A DNA stretch of 64,000 nt from Planktothrix agardhii NIES-204 (GTDB taxonomy: Bacteria > Cyanobacteriota > Cyanobacteriia > Cyanobacteriales > Microcoleaceae), in NCBI GenBank assembly GCA_003609755.1, contig AP017991.1:124001-188000 (forward strand). Direction: 5' to 3'. Below the pieces are notes generated by a model that did not search any database, was not told the DNA's origin, and was given only the letters and a program-made list of their open reading frames with translations. Made by a program: the position numbers and the translations under genes. Of the stretch, positions 26,183-34,628 are shown piece after piece; positions within the stretch are counted from its first letter, which is position 1; each line of letters begins with the position of its first letter.

Positions 26183-26655
26183 TATTCTTCTCCCATTAAT
26201 TCTAAAGGTGTCACTAATAAGGGGACATACAAGCCCAGCATAACATTAATTCGTCTGATATGCCCAAATTTATTGGCATTAGCCAAGTGGCGACAATTCC
26301 AAGTTAAAAGAAAGTCGCATTTATGATAGGATGCCATAGCAAGATGGAGAGCATCACCTAAAGGATTATTAGGCATAACCTGATTTTGAATATAAGCCTG
26401 TACAATTTCAGCAATTTCTGCTTCAATATCTATAAGAGGAATATCATTAAGAAGTTGAATAGTTTTTTCTTTGCTAGGAAAATTTCCTTGATTAAGTTCA
26501 TCTAAAACAGCAATACTGGTGACAAGATCGTAGCGACTACTAATCTGATCCCACCAGAAACAAGTCCATTCTTTACGAGCGATCATATCAGGCTCAGTGC
26601 GGATTTCATAGTAAAAACTAGGAATACTGGTTTCGATATAAACTTTGGATTTCAT
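26182..26655 (-). CDS. PIN-domain (VapC-like) ribonuclease
   Basis: The protein of 157 residues begins with the PIN strand VYIETSIPSFYYE and has the conserved acidic positions in VLDELNQG and DALHLAMASYHKCDFLLTWN, followed by CRHLAN. This matches PIN-like proteins that act as metal-dependent ribonucleases in type II toxin-antitoxin modules. The length is typical. The downstream small gene overlaps its stop by one base. It is embedded between two DUF4157 genes, so it may be a maintenance module of the island or a passenger inserted by transfer. Confidence 0.85.
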   Translation of the reverse strand: MKSKVYIETSIPSFYYEIRTEPDMIARKEWTCFWWDQISSRYDLVTSIAVLDELNQGNFPSKEKTIQLLNDIPLIDIEAEIAEIVQAYIQNQVMPNNPLGDALHLAMASYHKCDFLLTWNCRHLANANKFGHIRRINVMLGLYVPLLVTPLELMGEE

Positions 26656-26730
26656 GTCATAATTTGATTAAAATTTTAATCAGGCTGGATTTTCGGTGTG
26701 GGAGAAGGAGAACCTGCTAATTTTTGCTAG

Positions 26731-26874
26731 TTAGTAGTTTCCTTCCTCCTCGATTAAAGCTGTTGCTTCATCCGCAAACGGCCGCACACTGGTTAATCCC
26801 ACTGTTGGTGACAGTTGGGGAATGGGAGTCGGCGTACTTTTTTTGACGGGTGTAACAACAGCTTTGGTATTCAT
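26731..26874 (-). pseudogene. 5' relic of a DUF4157 gene (47 codons)
   Basis: From ATG 26874 the translation MNTKAVVTPVKKSTPTPIPQ... through VRPFADE is nearly identical to the first 37 residues of the 2330-residue protein (start 25908), including the DNA. After FADE it diverges (ATALIEEEGNY) and stops at 26731. Further weak similarity continues for about 50 bases with stops. The ATG overlaps the stop of the upstream 993-codon frame (TAATG). It is best read as a leftover of recombination between effector genes, though a small leader peptide cannot be excluded. Confidence 0.75.
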
Positions 26875-29816
26875 TATTGATCCTCTTCTTTTTGTTCTGT
26901 ATTTACATCGTTTTGTATTTCCTGATTCATGCTCTCATCCTTAATTTCTGAACTAGCGGAGTTGTTAGCATTTTCTGTGGATAGGGGTTGTTCTTCTGGT
27001 CTTTTTGATGGGCGATCGCCAAACAGCTTTTGTTCAACTTCTTTACTGGCTTTACCGACTAATTCTTTGGATGTTATTAGACCAGCTTGCACATTTTGTT
27101 CGGCTTGCTGTAACTGTTGTAACCAATTGGGGTCTGCGACTTCTTTACCCTTCCCATCTTTAGTATAGTCAACTATCCGGCCTCCGATTTCAGCACCAAT
27201 TCTTCCCTCTTTGCTAGTACCTGTAGAGGAAAATTCAGAACTGGTTCCCGTTGCATCATGATATTGACCATAAATATCGGCATGAGCCATTCTGGAGGTT
27301 TCTGCCCCGATGAGCAAGCCACCGGGTTTGTCCAGGGTCGGTGGTTCATAGAAAATGTACATATGACCATGACTACCATCGGGTAGAATCACTCCACCTG
27401 CTATATCTTCTTGACCAAGCCCGCCCAGGGGTATATCCATACCATAATGTTCTTCGGATTGACCTTTGCTAAAATTATTTCCTTTTAACTCTTTAAATGT
27501 TCCTTTGTTATCTATGTTAATATCATGGGTCGAAGCTATACGAGTATCTACTTTGGCTTTGTGATATTCAGTGTTTTCTTTTTTGGCCTGGTTAGGTTTA
27601 AGTGTCGATCCTCTTTTATCTTTTTCTTGAGAGTCATTGCCTAAAAGCCAATTAATAAACTCGTTTCGATCTTTTGTATTATCAGCAAGTGGGGGTAATT
27701 TGACCATAACACGGCCTCCGTGAGACAGGGCAACGGCTGTTTGTGCTGGCCAATCCTTTTCAAAAGGCTCTTTCTCATCCTTACGATATTTTAAGCCATC
27801 GTGGAGAATAATAAAAATCCTTTGTAAAATATTTTTTGCTGATTCCGTTTGTTCTGAGTATTTTTGAGCCTGTTCCTGAAATTCCGGCTTTGCATTATCG
27901 GGTTTTCCTTCCAGGGTTTTCTCCCACATTTCAGTATCTTTTCCATAAATAGTTTCCTTGAATTGTTCTTTATTTTCTCCACTTTTAAGCTGTTGAGCTT
28001 CATAACGCAAATATCCAAGAGTTTGCTTGTATTGATCATCAGCTATCCCCAAATCTCTCTGGGCTGTAGCAATTTGAAGACGATAGATGTGGCTAAGGAT
28101 ATGACCCCCTGTTGCTAAAGGAACAATCCCAACATAATTACGATGCTTCTTCTGCCTATGCCAATCACCTGCGGTCTTCTTGTCTTTTGCTTTTTCTTCA
28201 ACTTCTTGTTGTGTGAGAAAATCATATTGTTTAAGATATTTTTGCCCATTTTCACTTTGGCTTAAGGATTTTATAGCCTGGATATGTTTGTCCTCTAAAA
28301 ATCCTTTTTCCATATCTAGTCTTTGAGCTTTTTCAGTTTTCTTGTTTTCTGTTTTTCCATGTTTTGTTAATTGCCATGTTTCTACAGATATCAAATCTTG
28401 TATAGCTTCTAAATCATCTTTACTGACTTTTAAATCATTCCCCTTCTCTTGTTCTTGTTCTGATGCTTCTTTACTAGGTTCAAAATCCATCACCTTTTCT
28501 GCTCGAATATACTTAGGAGGGATGCTATCTTTAATCCGATACCATTCTATTTTGCCTTTTTGATTTTTTTTATGATCATCATTATTATCACTAATTTCAA
28601 CAATGTTACCTTTTTCATAAGGTTTATTATCTTTAATTTTCTTATCATCCTGAGTTCTTGCCTCAGTTTTTTCCTTCACTAAAACAGGTTTCATTTGTAG
28701 CTGGTATGAGATCTTGACATTAGAGAAAGATTCTCTTTTTGATTGAATTTTACTCGCCCCCTGCTGCACAACATGAGTTAATTCATGGGCAATTAATTCC
28801 TGTCCACTTCGACTCCCCGGATTATATTCTCCCCGTTTAAAAAACAAATTCGGCCCTGTTGCAAAGGCACGGGAACTCAGGGAACGATTTAATTTATCCG
28901 CTTGACTATCAGTATGTACTTTCACTCCACTAAAATCTGCCCCCATTGCTTTTCCCATCTTCTGTTGCAGTCCCGCATCTAGGGGACTTCCACCACTTTT
29001 AGCACTTTGAATAGTTGTTTCTATATCTGTTGAAACTGCACCCCCACCCAGGGATTTATTTTGGGGTTTAGCTTGAATTTCTTCTTCTTCTCCTTCTCGT
29101 TGAATAGCAGAAATATCAGATTTAGCTTGAATTTCTTCCTCTTCTCCTTCTCGTTGAATATTAGAAATATCAGGTTTAGCTTGAATTTCTTCCTCTTCTC
29201 CCTCTCGTTGAATATTAGAAATATCAGATTTAGCTTGAATTTCTTCTTCCTCTTCTCCCTCTCGTTGAATATTAGAAATATCAGATTTAGCTTGAATTTC
29301 TTCTTCTTCTTCTCCCTCTCGTTGAATATTAGAAATATCAGATTTAGCTTGAATTTCTTCCTCTTCTTCTCCTTCTCGTTGAATATTAGAAATATCAGAT
29401 TTAGCTTGAAGTTCTTCTTCCTCTGCTTCCTGACGTTGGACTCCTTGACCCGATGTTGACTGTTCCCCAGAAGGAGTATTAATTTGTTTGACCACTTTTT
29501 CAGCTACACTATCCGCTTCCTGTTCATATTTGTCCCCAGCGGCGCCAACGGTTAATTTTTTTTGTAGGGATAAATTAAATTTAGGTTGTATTCTGGCTGC
29601 TGACTCATCTGTATTTCCCGAAATCGGGATTTCAGCAAAATTAAAACCTTGTTTTTTCTGTATTTGCTGATGGTTTATTTCTTGGGTTTGGGGTTTCTGT
29701 GGCGCTGCGAGGGCGTTGTCCATTGGGCGAATATCTGTCAGGGATTTCGCTTGAATTCCGGTTTGATTGACAGATTCTACTTCATGGCGATTCTGTTTTT
29801 TTAGTCGTACTTTCAT
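26874..29816 (-). CDS. DUF4157 (eCIS-core) protein, putative effector with unknown C-terminus
   Basis: The start is set at ATG 29816 (MKVRLKKQNRHEVES) because this N-terminus is almost identical to that of the paralog starting at 33184, with GGGG 7 bases upstream. In order there is a shared leader (FNFAEIPISGNT, KLTVGAAGDKYEQEADSVAEKVV), six linker repeats of QAKSDISNIQREGEEEE (about residues 140-255), and the eCIS-core domain at about 278-352 (VKVHTDSQADKLNRSL, QELIAHELTHVVQQ). An SH3-like segment follows (KGKIEWYRIKDSIPPKYIRA), then a unique C-terminal half with a conserved-looking GGRVMVKLPPLADNTKDR stretch and PDGSHGHMYIFYEPP. That half probably carries the activity, which I cannot identify. 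It shares leader and promoter with the 765-residue paralog but not the C-terminus, as in polymorphic toxins. Confidence 0.83.
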   Translation of the reverse strand: MKVRLKKQNRHEVESVNQTGIQAKSLTDIRPMDNALAAPQKPQTQEINHQQIQKKQGFNFAEIPISGNTDESAARIQPKFNLSLQKKLTVGAAGDKYEQEADSVAEKVVKQINTPSGEQSTSGQGVQRQEAEEEELQAKSDISNIQREGEEEEEIQAKSDISNIQREGEEEEEIQAKSDISNIQREGEEEEEIQAKSDISNIQREGEEEEIQAKPDISNIQREGEEEEIQAKSDISAIQREGEEEEIQAKPQNKSLGGGAVSTDIETTIQSAKSGGSPLDAGLQQKMGKAMGADFSGVKVHTDSQADKLNRSLSSRAFATGPNLFFKRGEYNPGSRSGQELIAHELTHVVQQGASKIQSKRESFSNVKISYQLQMKPVLVKEKTEARTQDDKKIKDNKPYEKGNIVEISDNNDDHKKNQKGKIEWYRIKDSIPPKYIRAEKVMDFEPSKEASEQEQEKGNDLKVSKDDLEAIQDLISVETWQLTKHGKTENKKTEKAQRLDMEKGFLEDKHIQAIKSLSQSENGQKYLKQYDFLTQQEVEEKAKDKKTAGDWHRQKKHRNYVGIVPLATGGHILSHIYRLQIATAQRDLGIADDQYKQTLGYLRYEAQQLKSGENKEQFKETIYGKDTEMWEKTLEGKPDNAKPEFQEQAQKYSEQTESAKNILQRIFIILHDGLKYRKDEKEPFEKDWPAQTAVALSHGGRVMVKLPPLADNTKDRNEFINWLLGNDSQEKDKRGSTLKPNQAKKENTEYHKAKVDTRIASTHDINIDNKGTFKELKGNNFSKGQSEEHYGMDIPLGGLGQEDIAGGVILPDGSHGHMYIFYEPPTLDKPGGLLIGAETSRMAHADIYGQYHDATGTSSEFSSTGTSKEGRIGAEIGGRIVDYTKDGKGKEVADPNWLQQLQQAEQNVQAGLITSKELVGKASKEVEQKLFGDRPSKRPEEQPLSTENANNSASSEIKDESMNQEIQNDVNTEQKEEDQ

Positions 29817-29895
29817 CGTCAGACCCCATTGCTTACAGATTAATACATTGACCAAAGTGGGATATATTTCTATTAATTATATCAATAAATTGGAT
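29817..29895 (-). promoter_or_regulatory. Leader region shared with the paralog at 33185
   Basis: The 5' flank (CAGACCCCATTGCTT immediately upstream, then a TTGACC-like word and an ATCAATAAA block) closely matches the flank of the other DUF4157 gene. Conservation of noncoding sequence suggests the same promoter and ribosome site (GGGG, 7-base spacing) drive both genes. Confidence 0.5.
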
Positions 29896-29959
29896 AAACG
29901 AAAATTCGCTCTCATTTTATTTTTTGTAGGTATCGCTTTTTTAGGGTATTGAGGGATTT

Positions 29960-30496
29960 TCACCGCTGCTGGGTCATTGCCATGACCATTTCTACTGTCA
30001 GGTCTGAGATATTGACAGGGGTTGGGAGTTTGTCGGTTCCAGAATAGATTAGTGGCAGTTCTGATTGTTCCCAAACCCATATTTGCTTTCGCTGAATATC
30101 AATTAGCCAAGCGAGTTGAGTGCCGTTTATCAAGCAGTGTAGGATTTTGTTCTGTAGCTCTAATGTGTTTTGGTCAGGGGAGCGAATTTCAATCAGCCAG
30201 TCTGGCGCTCCTTGCAGCGGACCATCAACATCTGTAAGCCGATCGCTTTTAACTACGGTAATGTCTGGGACGGGGGATAATGGTGGCACGATGCAACGAA
30301 GTTCTTGGATGGCTTCGTATGCTTGGGTTTGGCTGTTGATCGTGTTAACTAGGTTGCGCTGAAGGCGGGAATGAAACAGTGTTGGCATCGTCTTTTGTTG
30401 GGCTTGCCCGTGGATAAATTCCCAAGCAGGTGAGGTTTCAATGTTGGGCTGCTGGAGAAAAGTGTCTAGGGGGCTAGCGATCGCAATAGTTTTCAT
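29960..30496 (-). CDS. Uma2 family (DUF820) putative endonuclease
   Basis: The protein of 178 residues has the DUF820 pattern: YEAIQELRCIVPPLSPVPDITVVKSDRL, then GAPDWLIEIRSPDQNTLELQNKI, then TQLAWLIDIQRKQIWVWE. The D in PDI, E in IEIRSP and Q/K region match the restriction-endonuclease-like core. Such genes are expanded in cyanobacteria and their cellular role is poorly known. It lies between the two similar DUF4157 genes and is not obviously coupled to either. Confidence 0.9.
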   Translation of the reverse strand: MKTIAIASPLDTFLQQPNIETSPAWEFIHGQAQQKTMPTLFHSRLQRNLVNTINSQTQAYEAIQELRCIVPPLSPVPDITVVKSDRLTDVDGPLQGAPDWLIEIRSPDQNTLELQNKILHCLINGTQLAWLIDIQRKQIWVWEQSELPLIYSGTDKLPTPVNISDLTVEMVMAMTQQR

Positions 30497-30886
30497 AGTT
30501 GCCTGAGATACACCTGCGGAAGTGCAATGTATGTTTAGTTTTATTGTAGTTTAAGAACTTAGATATTGAGAAATCTCAGGCAGTTTTGATCTCCGATCGC
30601 ACCAGCAAAAAATCAACAACTAGAACGACGATCGCAACATATACAAGCTTTGTTGGTGTTGGGTTGAAAAGTGAAATCAATACCACGCGATCACCTAATC
30701 GCATTAGCCAAAAATCAATAACTAAAACTGCGAAGATCGCCTATTACCAATTTTAAAAATGCGAAATTATAAAAAGTAGGTTGGGTGGAGTGTCAGCGAT
30801 ACCCAACGGTTAATCAAATTGCATATAATTCGTGTTGGGTTGAAGAATGAAACCTAACCTAAGCGATCGCACTACCAGAACTTGTA
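30497..30886. other. Intergenic stretch with dispersed repeats, no gene seen
   Basis: The 390 bases contain several GATCGC words, two imperfect copies of a CGCA(C/T)...AGC(C/A)AAAAATCAA(C/T)AACTA unit (near 30598 and 30701), and a GTAGGTTGGGTGGAG...ACCCAACGG hairpin of a common dispersed family near 30777-30811. No frame with coding character was seen. Confidence 0.6.
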
Positions 30887-33184
30887 CTAAGGTTCGGGCT
30901 TAATTGGCTTTTTATAACCTTTCCATTTGTTGCCCATATTCTTCAATTTCCCCGCAGATATCCCCTGTCCGCCGCCAGCTCCAGTGACCGTTAGACCACC
31001 AAATTGCACAAGGTCTGCTAGATGTTTTCCACCTTTTTCGTTGAGCTTTAGACCACTAATAGTGGAGGTTGTCCACGCTTGGGGTGATTTGAGGATCGTT
31101 TGCATTTCCATTTGATCAATCGTTTTGGCTTTTTCTTGAGCAACCGCGTCTTTACCAACGCTGCTCAATTCGTGAATAAAGATACTCGTGACGGCGGGAT
31201 TTTTCCGTAATTCGGGTAACTCGGCTGTCCAAAACACGGAACCTGTCCCCGTCCCTGTAGGCACATACACATGTACCTCACCAGTAGCTTTAGCGGCAAA
31301 GTTGGCACTCACGGCTGCCCAGACGTTAAAAGATCCTCCCCACTGCATATACGGGTTGTTGTCGTTCAGTAAAAGATCGCCGTTGACGTTCTTCAAATCC
31401 GGAGTGTCGCCTTCAGTTGCCCCAACCGCAAAGAGATCTAACAAAGCGCCCATGCTCGTCTTATTCAGTGGTGTTCCACCATCCAGACGTTTAGCTACGC
31501 TCATTTCCTTGTTTAACTCTGGGTTGTTGGCGGCAGGTCGTCCGATTTTAATATCGCTCCATAAAGTGACATTATTAATTTGTAACTCTTCACCCTGATC
31601 AGTTTCAACGAGTTCAGTTAGAAACTCTATATCTTTTCTGAAGGCTTCTAATTTGGCTAACTGTATTTCAGTCTTATCCCACCCCTCGGCTTTTTCTTTG
31701 TCGTGATAGTCGAGCTTGCTCCAGTTGAGCTCTGCTCCCTTTTCCCTGCTCCATCCCGGGAACGAGATCTGATTGTTTTTCATCGCTGACGTAAACGTTT
31801 GCCAGATTGAATCCATTTCACCTTCAGGTATTTCACGTTTCACTTTTTTACGGAGTTCTTGTGCAAATCTTCCCTTATATTTGTTGTCTCTCTCGTGCTC
31901 GAGGGCTTCTGTTTGAATAATATGTTCAAGCTCTTGATTAATCGCAGGAATCATTTTTTCAAGGCTAGCCTTCTTTATCGGGTCATCATTGTGATTGCCA
32001 AGCCAAGATTGAGCTAGAGTTCGTAACTCCTTCAATAATTTTTCTTGGTCTTTCGGAGCATTGGCTGTTTCGTACTTAGTTAATAGGTTTTGGATCTGAG
32101 TGAAAGTACTGGTGGATCTGCCCAAAAATCTGTTCACACGCGCACCCAAAGACATTGTACCTCTTAGGTCTTCTGACTTAAACTGCATCTTGCGTTGAAT
32201 TGGCGATGAACCCGATGTTGATTTGCCATTCTGCTGTACAACATGGGTCAACTCATGAGCGATCAACTCCTGCCCACCTTGACTACTCGGCTCATACGCC
32301 CCCTGCCGAAAGAACACATCTTGCCCTGTCGTAAAGGCTTTCGCTTGAATTGATTGATTTAATTGGTCAGACTGCGAATCTGTATGTACCTTTACGCCAC
32401 TAAAATCTGCCCCCATTGCTTGCCCCATCGACCGTTGCAGTCCCCCATCTAAGGGCTGTCCACCTCCTTTAGCAGTTTGAATTGATGTCTCTAATTCTGT
32501 TGATGCGTCTCCACCAGCCATAACTTGCTGATCAGGTTGGGTTGATTTAGCTTGAATTTCTTCTTCTTCCCCTTCCTGACGTTGAATTGAGGAAATATCG
32601 GGCTTCATTTGCAAGTCTTCTTCTTCCCCTTCCTGACGTTGAATTGAGGAAATATCGGGCTTCATTTGCAAGTCTTCTTCTTCCCCTTCCTGACGTTGAA
32701 TTGAGGAAATATCGCGTTTCATTTGCAGTTCTTCTTCTTCCCCTTCCTGACGTTGAATTGAGGAAATATCGGGCTTCATTTGCAAGTCTTCTTCTTCCTG
32801 ACGTTGGACTCCTTGACCCGATGTTGACTGTTCCCCAGAAGGAGTATTAATTTGTTTGACCACTTTTTCAGCTACACTATCCGCTTCCTGTTCATATTTG
32901 TCCCCAGCCTCGCCGACAGTTAATTTTTTTTGTAGGGATAAATTAAATTTAGGTTGTATTCTGGATGTTGACCTATCTGTGTTTCCTGTAATCGGGATTT
33001 CCGCAAAATTAAAACCCGGTTTTTTCTGTATTTGCTGATGGTTTATATCTTCGGTTTGGTGTTTCTGTGGCGCTGCGAGGGCGTTGTCCATTGGGCGAAT
33101 ATCTGTCAGGTATTTCGCTTGAATTCCGGTTTGATTTACAGATTCTACTTCATGGCGATTCTGTTTTTTTAGTCGTACTTTCAT
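30887..33184 (-). CDS. DUF4157 (eCIS-core) protein, putative effector with unknown C-terminus
   Basis: The 765-residue protein shares its first ~130 residues (MKVRLKKQNRHEVES to SGQGVQRQ) with the neighbouring 29816 gene. Four linker repeats of LQMKPDISSIQRQEGEEE follow, then the eCIS-core domain at about 243-318 (VKVHTDSQSDQLNQSI, QELIAHELTHVVQQ). The C-terminal ~440 residues are unrelated to the paralog. They begin with a charged helical region and end in a compact Gly-rich domain (NNPYMQWGGSFNVWAAVSAN, GEVHVYVPTGTGTGSVFW, IFIHELSS). That domain looks like an enzyme or toxin domain, but I do not recognise it. It is the most upstream gene of the island in the direction of transcription. Confidence 0.83.
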   Translation of the reverse strand: MKVRLKKQNRHEVESVNQTGIQAKYLTDIRPMDNALAAPQKHQTEDINHQQIQKKPGFNFAEIPITGNTDRSTSRIQPKFNLSLQKKLTVGEAGDKYEQEADSVAEKVVKQINTPSGEQSTSGQGVQRQEEEDLQMKPDISSIQRQEGEEEELQMKRDISSIQRQEGEEEDLQMKPDISSIQRQEGEEEDLQMKPDISSIQRQEGEEEEIQAKSTQPDQQVMAGGDASTELETSIQTAKGGGQPLDGGLQRSMGQAMGADFSGVKVHTDSQSDQLNQSIQAKAFTTGQDVFFRQGAYEPSSQGGQELIAHELTHVVQQNGKSTSGSSPIQRKMQFKSEDLRGTMSLGARVNRFLGRSTSTFTQIQNLLTKYETANAPKDQEKLLKELRTLAQSWLGNHNDDPIKKASLEKMIPAINQELEHIIQTEALEHERDNKYKGRFAQELRKKVKREIPEGEMDSIWQTFTSAMKNNQISFPGWSREKGAELNWSKLDYHDKEKAEGWDKTEIQLAKLEAFRKDIEFLTELVETDQGEELQINNVTLWSDIKIGRPAANNPELNKEMSVAKRLDGGTPLNKTSMGALLDLFAVGATEGDTPDLKNVNGDLLLNDNNPYMQWGGSFNVWAAVSANFAAKATGEVHVYVPTGTGTGSVFWTAELPELRKNPAVTSIFIHELSSVGKDAVAQEKAKTIDQMEMQTILKSPQAWTTSTISGLKLNEKGGKHLADLVQFGGLTVTGAGGGQGISAGKLKNMGNKWKGYKKPIKPEP

Positions 33185-33260
33185 CGTCAGACCCCATTGC
33201 TTGCAGCTTAATAGATTGACCAGGGCAAGTTACGTTTTTATTAATTGTATCAATAAAATT
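33185..33260 (-). promoter_or_regulatory. Leader region shared with the paralog at 29817
   Basis: CAGACCCCATTGCTT directly upstream of the ATG and an ATCAATAAA-type block further up match the region before 29816 in sequence and spacing, so a duplicated promoter is likely. No clear -10/-35 can be fixed by eye. Confidence 0.5.
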
Positions 33261-33375
33261 GACAACCAAATCTATACTTAAGTCTAATTTTAGTTTTATA
33301 GCAACCGCCAAGGCAGTTAGGACACCAGACGTATCTTAGAACCCAGACGGTGAAGTGATTTCCCCACTGTTCCCT

Positions 33376-33411
33376 CCCCCTAGCCCTGCGTGCACGGGGG
33401 GTTTGGGGGGG
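33376..33411. repeat. G/C-rich palindromic repeat in intergenic region
   Basis: CCCCCTAGCCCTGCGTGCAC followed by GGGGGGTTTGGGGGGG forms an imperfect palindrome of the same family as the intragenic 20572 element. It lies in the 397-base gap between the effector gene and the TnpB relic. The rest of that gap contains only an AGGGGAAT/ATTCCCCT inverted repeat at 33528-33545 just before the relic. Confidence 0.7.
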
Positions 33412-33602
33412 CTGTTCCCTCTCTCAACTAGGTAATTTATTTTGTGCAACTACTTAGCACAAATCATCAAAAAAGGATGGGAGTGTGGAAACTCAGTGTC
33501 TTCAGACCACCAGAGGAAACACGACTCAGGGGAATTTATTCCCCTAGAAATATTTAGTAATGGTATCATAAAGAAACCAACATGGTCGTGATAGTCGAGT
33601 CA

Positions 33603-33890
33603 ATGACTAAAGCAAGTAAAACAATTGGAGTGCAGCAAATCTTGTTGTCTCCAGATCCAGAAACCCGTGCGTTGATAGAATATCTTTGTCAACAATCGGG
33701 TAAATTGTACAATACAGGGATTTATTTTGCCCGTCAGACGTTTTTTAAGACAGGTAAATTATTAACGGGAAAATTTGATTTAGCATTTGAACCATCGGTG
33801 TCTATTGATTTAGGTACTGCCGACAATTTAGCAGCTTGTGTTGATACCTTGGGAAATTCCTTTTTGATTGATGCCGATGACAGACCCACA
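33603..33890 (+). pseudogene. Deleted TnpB (IS200/IS605-type) relic
   Basis: Translation from ATG 33603 gives a TnpB-like N-terminus (ILLSPDPETRALIEYLCQQS, GKLYNTGIYFARQTFFKTG). It then jumps directly to a RuvC-I-like stretch (SIDLGTADNLAACVDTLGNS, FLIDA). The several hundred residues between them and everything after are missing, so it is an internally and C-terminally deleted transposon-associated nuclease. The frame continues without a stop into the downstream response regulator. The right-hand junction falls at about 33885. Confidence 0.8.
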
Positions 33891-33923
33891 CAAAACTGGA
33901 CAGTATCTGAGGTGATCGATTTT

Positions 33924-34604
33924 ATGCGAATTTTATTGGTTGATGATGAAATCGAATTAACAGATCCTTTAAGCCGGGTATTAACCAGGGAAGGGTATAC
34001 AGTTGATATTGCAACGGATGGCTGTTTTGGCTGTGATTTAGCCCGTCAAAATCATTATGATTTATTAATTTTAGATTGGATGTTACCGCAAAAATCCGGT
34101 TTAGAAATTTGTCAGGAATTGCGATCGCATTCTGACCAAACACCGATTCTATTTTTAACCGCAAAAGACACCCTAGATGACCGAGTTCAAGGGTTAGATG
34201 CTGGTGCAGATGACTATTTAATGAAACCCTTTGAATTACGCGAATTATTAGCTAGAGTCCGCGCCTTACTGCGTCGTTATCAAGTTATAGAATCTACCAT
34301 TAATTCTAACCATTTGCAAGTATTAGACTTAGAATTAGACCTCGATAATCAACTCGCCTATCGAGGTGAACGCATGATTGATTTATCAGAAAAAGAAAGT
34401 CAACTTTTAGCTTATTTGATGCGTTCACCAGGACAGTTATTAACCCATGATCAAATTCATCAATATCTCTGGGGAGAGGGTGAACAACCGAGCAGCAATG
34501 TATTAGCAGCACAAATTCGCCTGTTAAGAAGAAAAATCGAAACTACAGGGGAAATTCCCCTAATTCATACGGTTTATGGTAAAGGATATCGTTTTGGAGA
34601 ATAG
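33924..34604 (+). CDS. rppA: OmpR/RppA-type two-component response regulator
   Basis: The start is ATG 33924 (MRILLVDDE), with GAGGTG about 10 bases upstream, although the frame is open further back through the TnpB relic. Residues 1-120 are a receiver domain with acidic pair D7/D8, phosphoacceptor D51 (LILDWMLP) and the MKPF lysine. Residues about 130-226 are a winged-helix DNA-binding domain ending in HTVYGKGYRF. The sequence is closest in feel to cyanobacterial RppA/NrsR regulators, so the symbol is tentative. The usual histidine kinase partner is not adjacent. The insertion and deletion upstream probably replaced its native promoter region. Confidence 0.85.
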   Translation: MRILLVDDEIELTDPLSRVLTREGYTVDIATDGCFGCDLARQNHYDLLILDWMLPQKSGLEICQELRSHSDQTPILFLTAKDTLDDRVQGLDAGADDYLMKPFELRELLARVRALLRRYQVIESTINSNHLQVLDLELDLDNQLAYRGERMIDLSEKESQLLAYLMRSPGQLLTHDQIHQYLWGEGEQPSSNVLAAQIRLLRRKIETTGEIPLIHTVYGKGYRFGE

Positions 34605-34628
34605 TTTATTACTTTTCATTGCATACCC

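Noticed and set aside
29061-29459. Plus-strand frame with repeated NIRFSLNFF
   Set aside because: It is the antisense reading of the QAKSDISNIQREGEEEE linker repeats.
33582-33923. Translation of the response regulator from 33582 as a genuine 340-residue protein
   Set aside because: The first ~100 codons are a deleted TnpB, and a good ribosome site precedes the canonical MRILLVDDE start.
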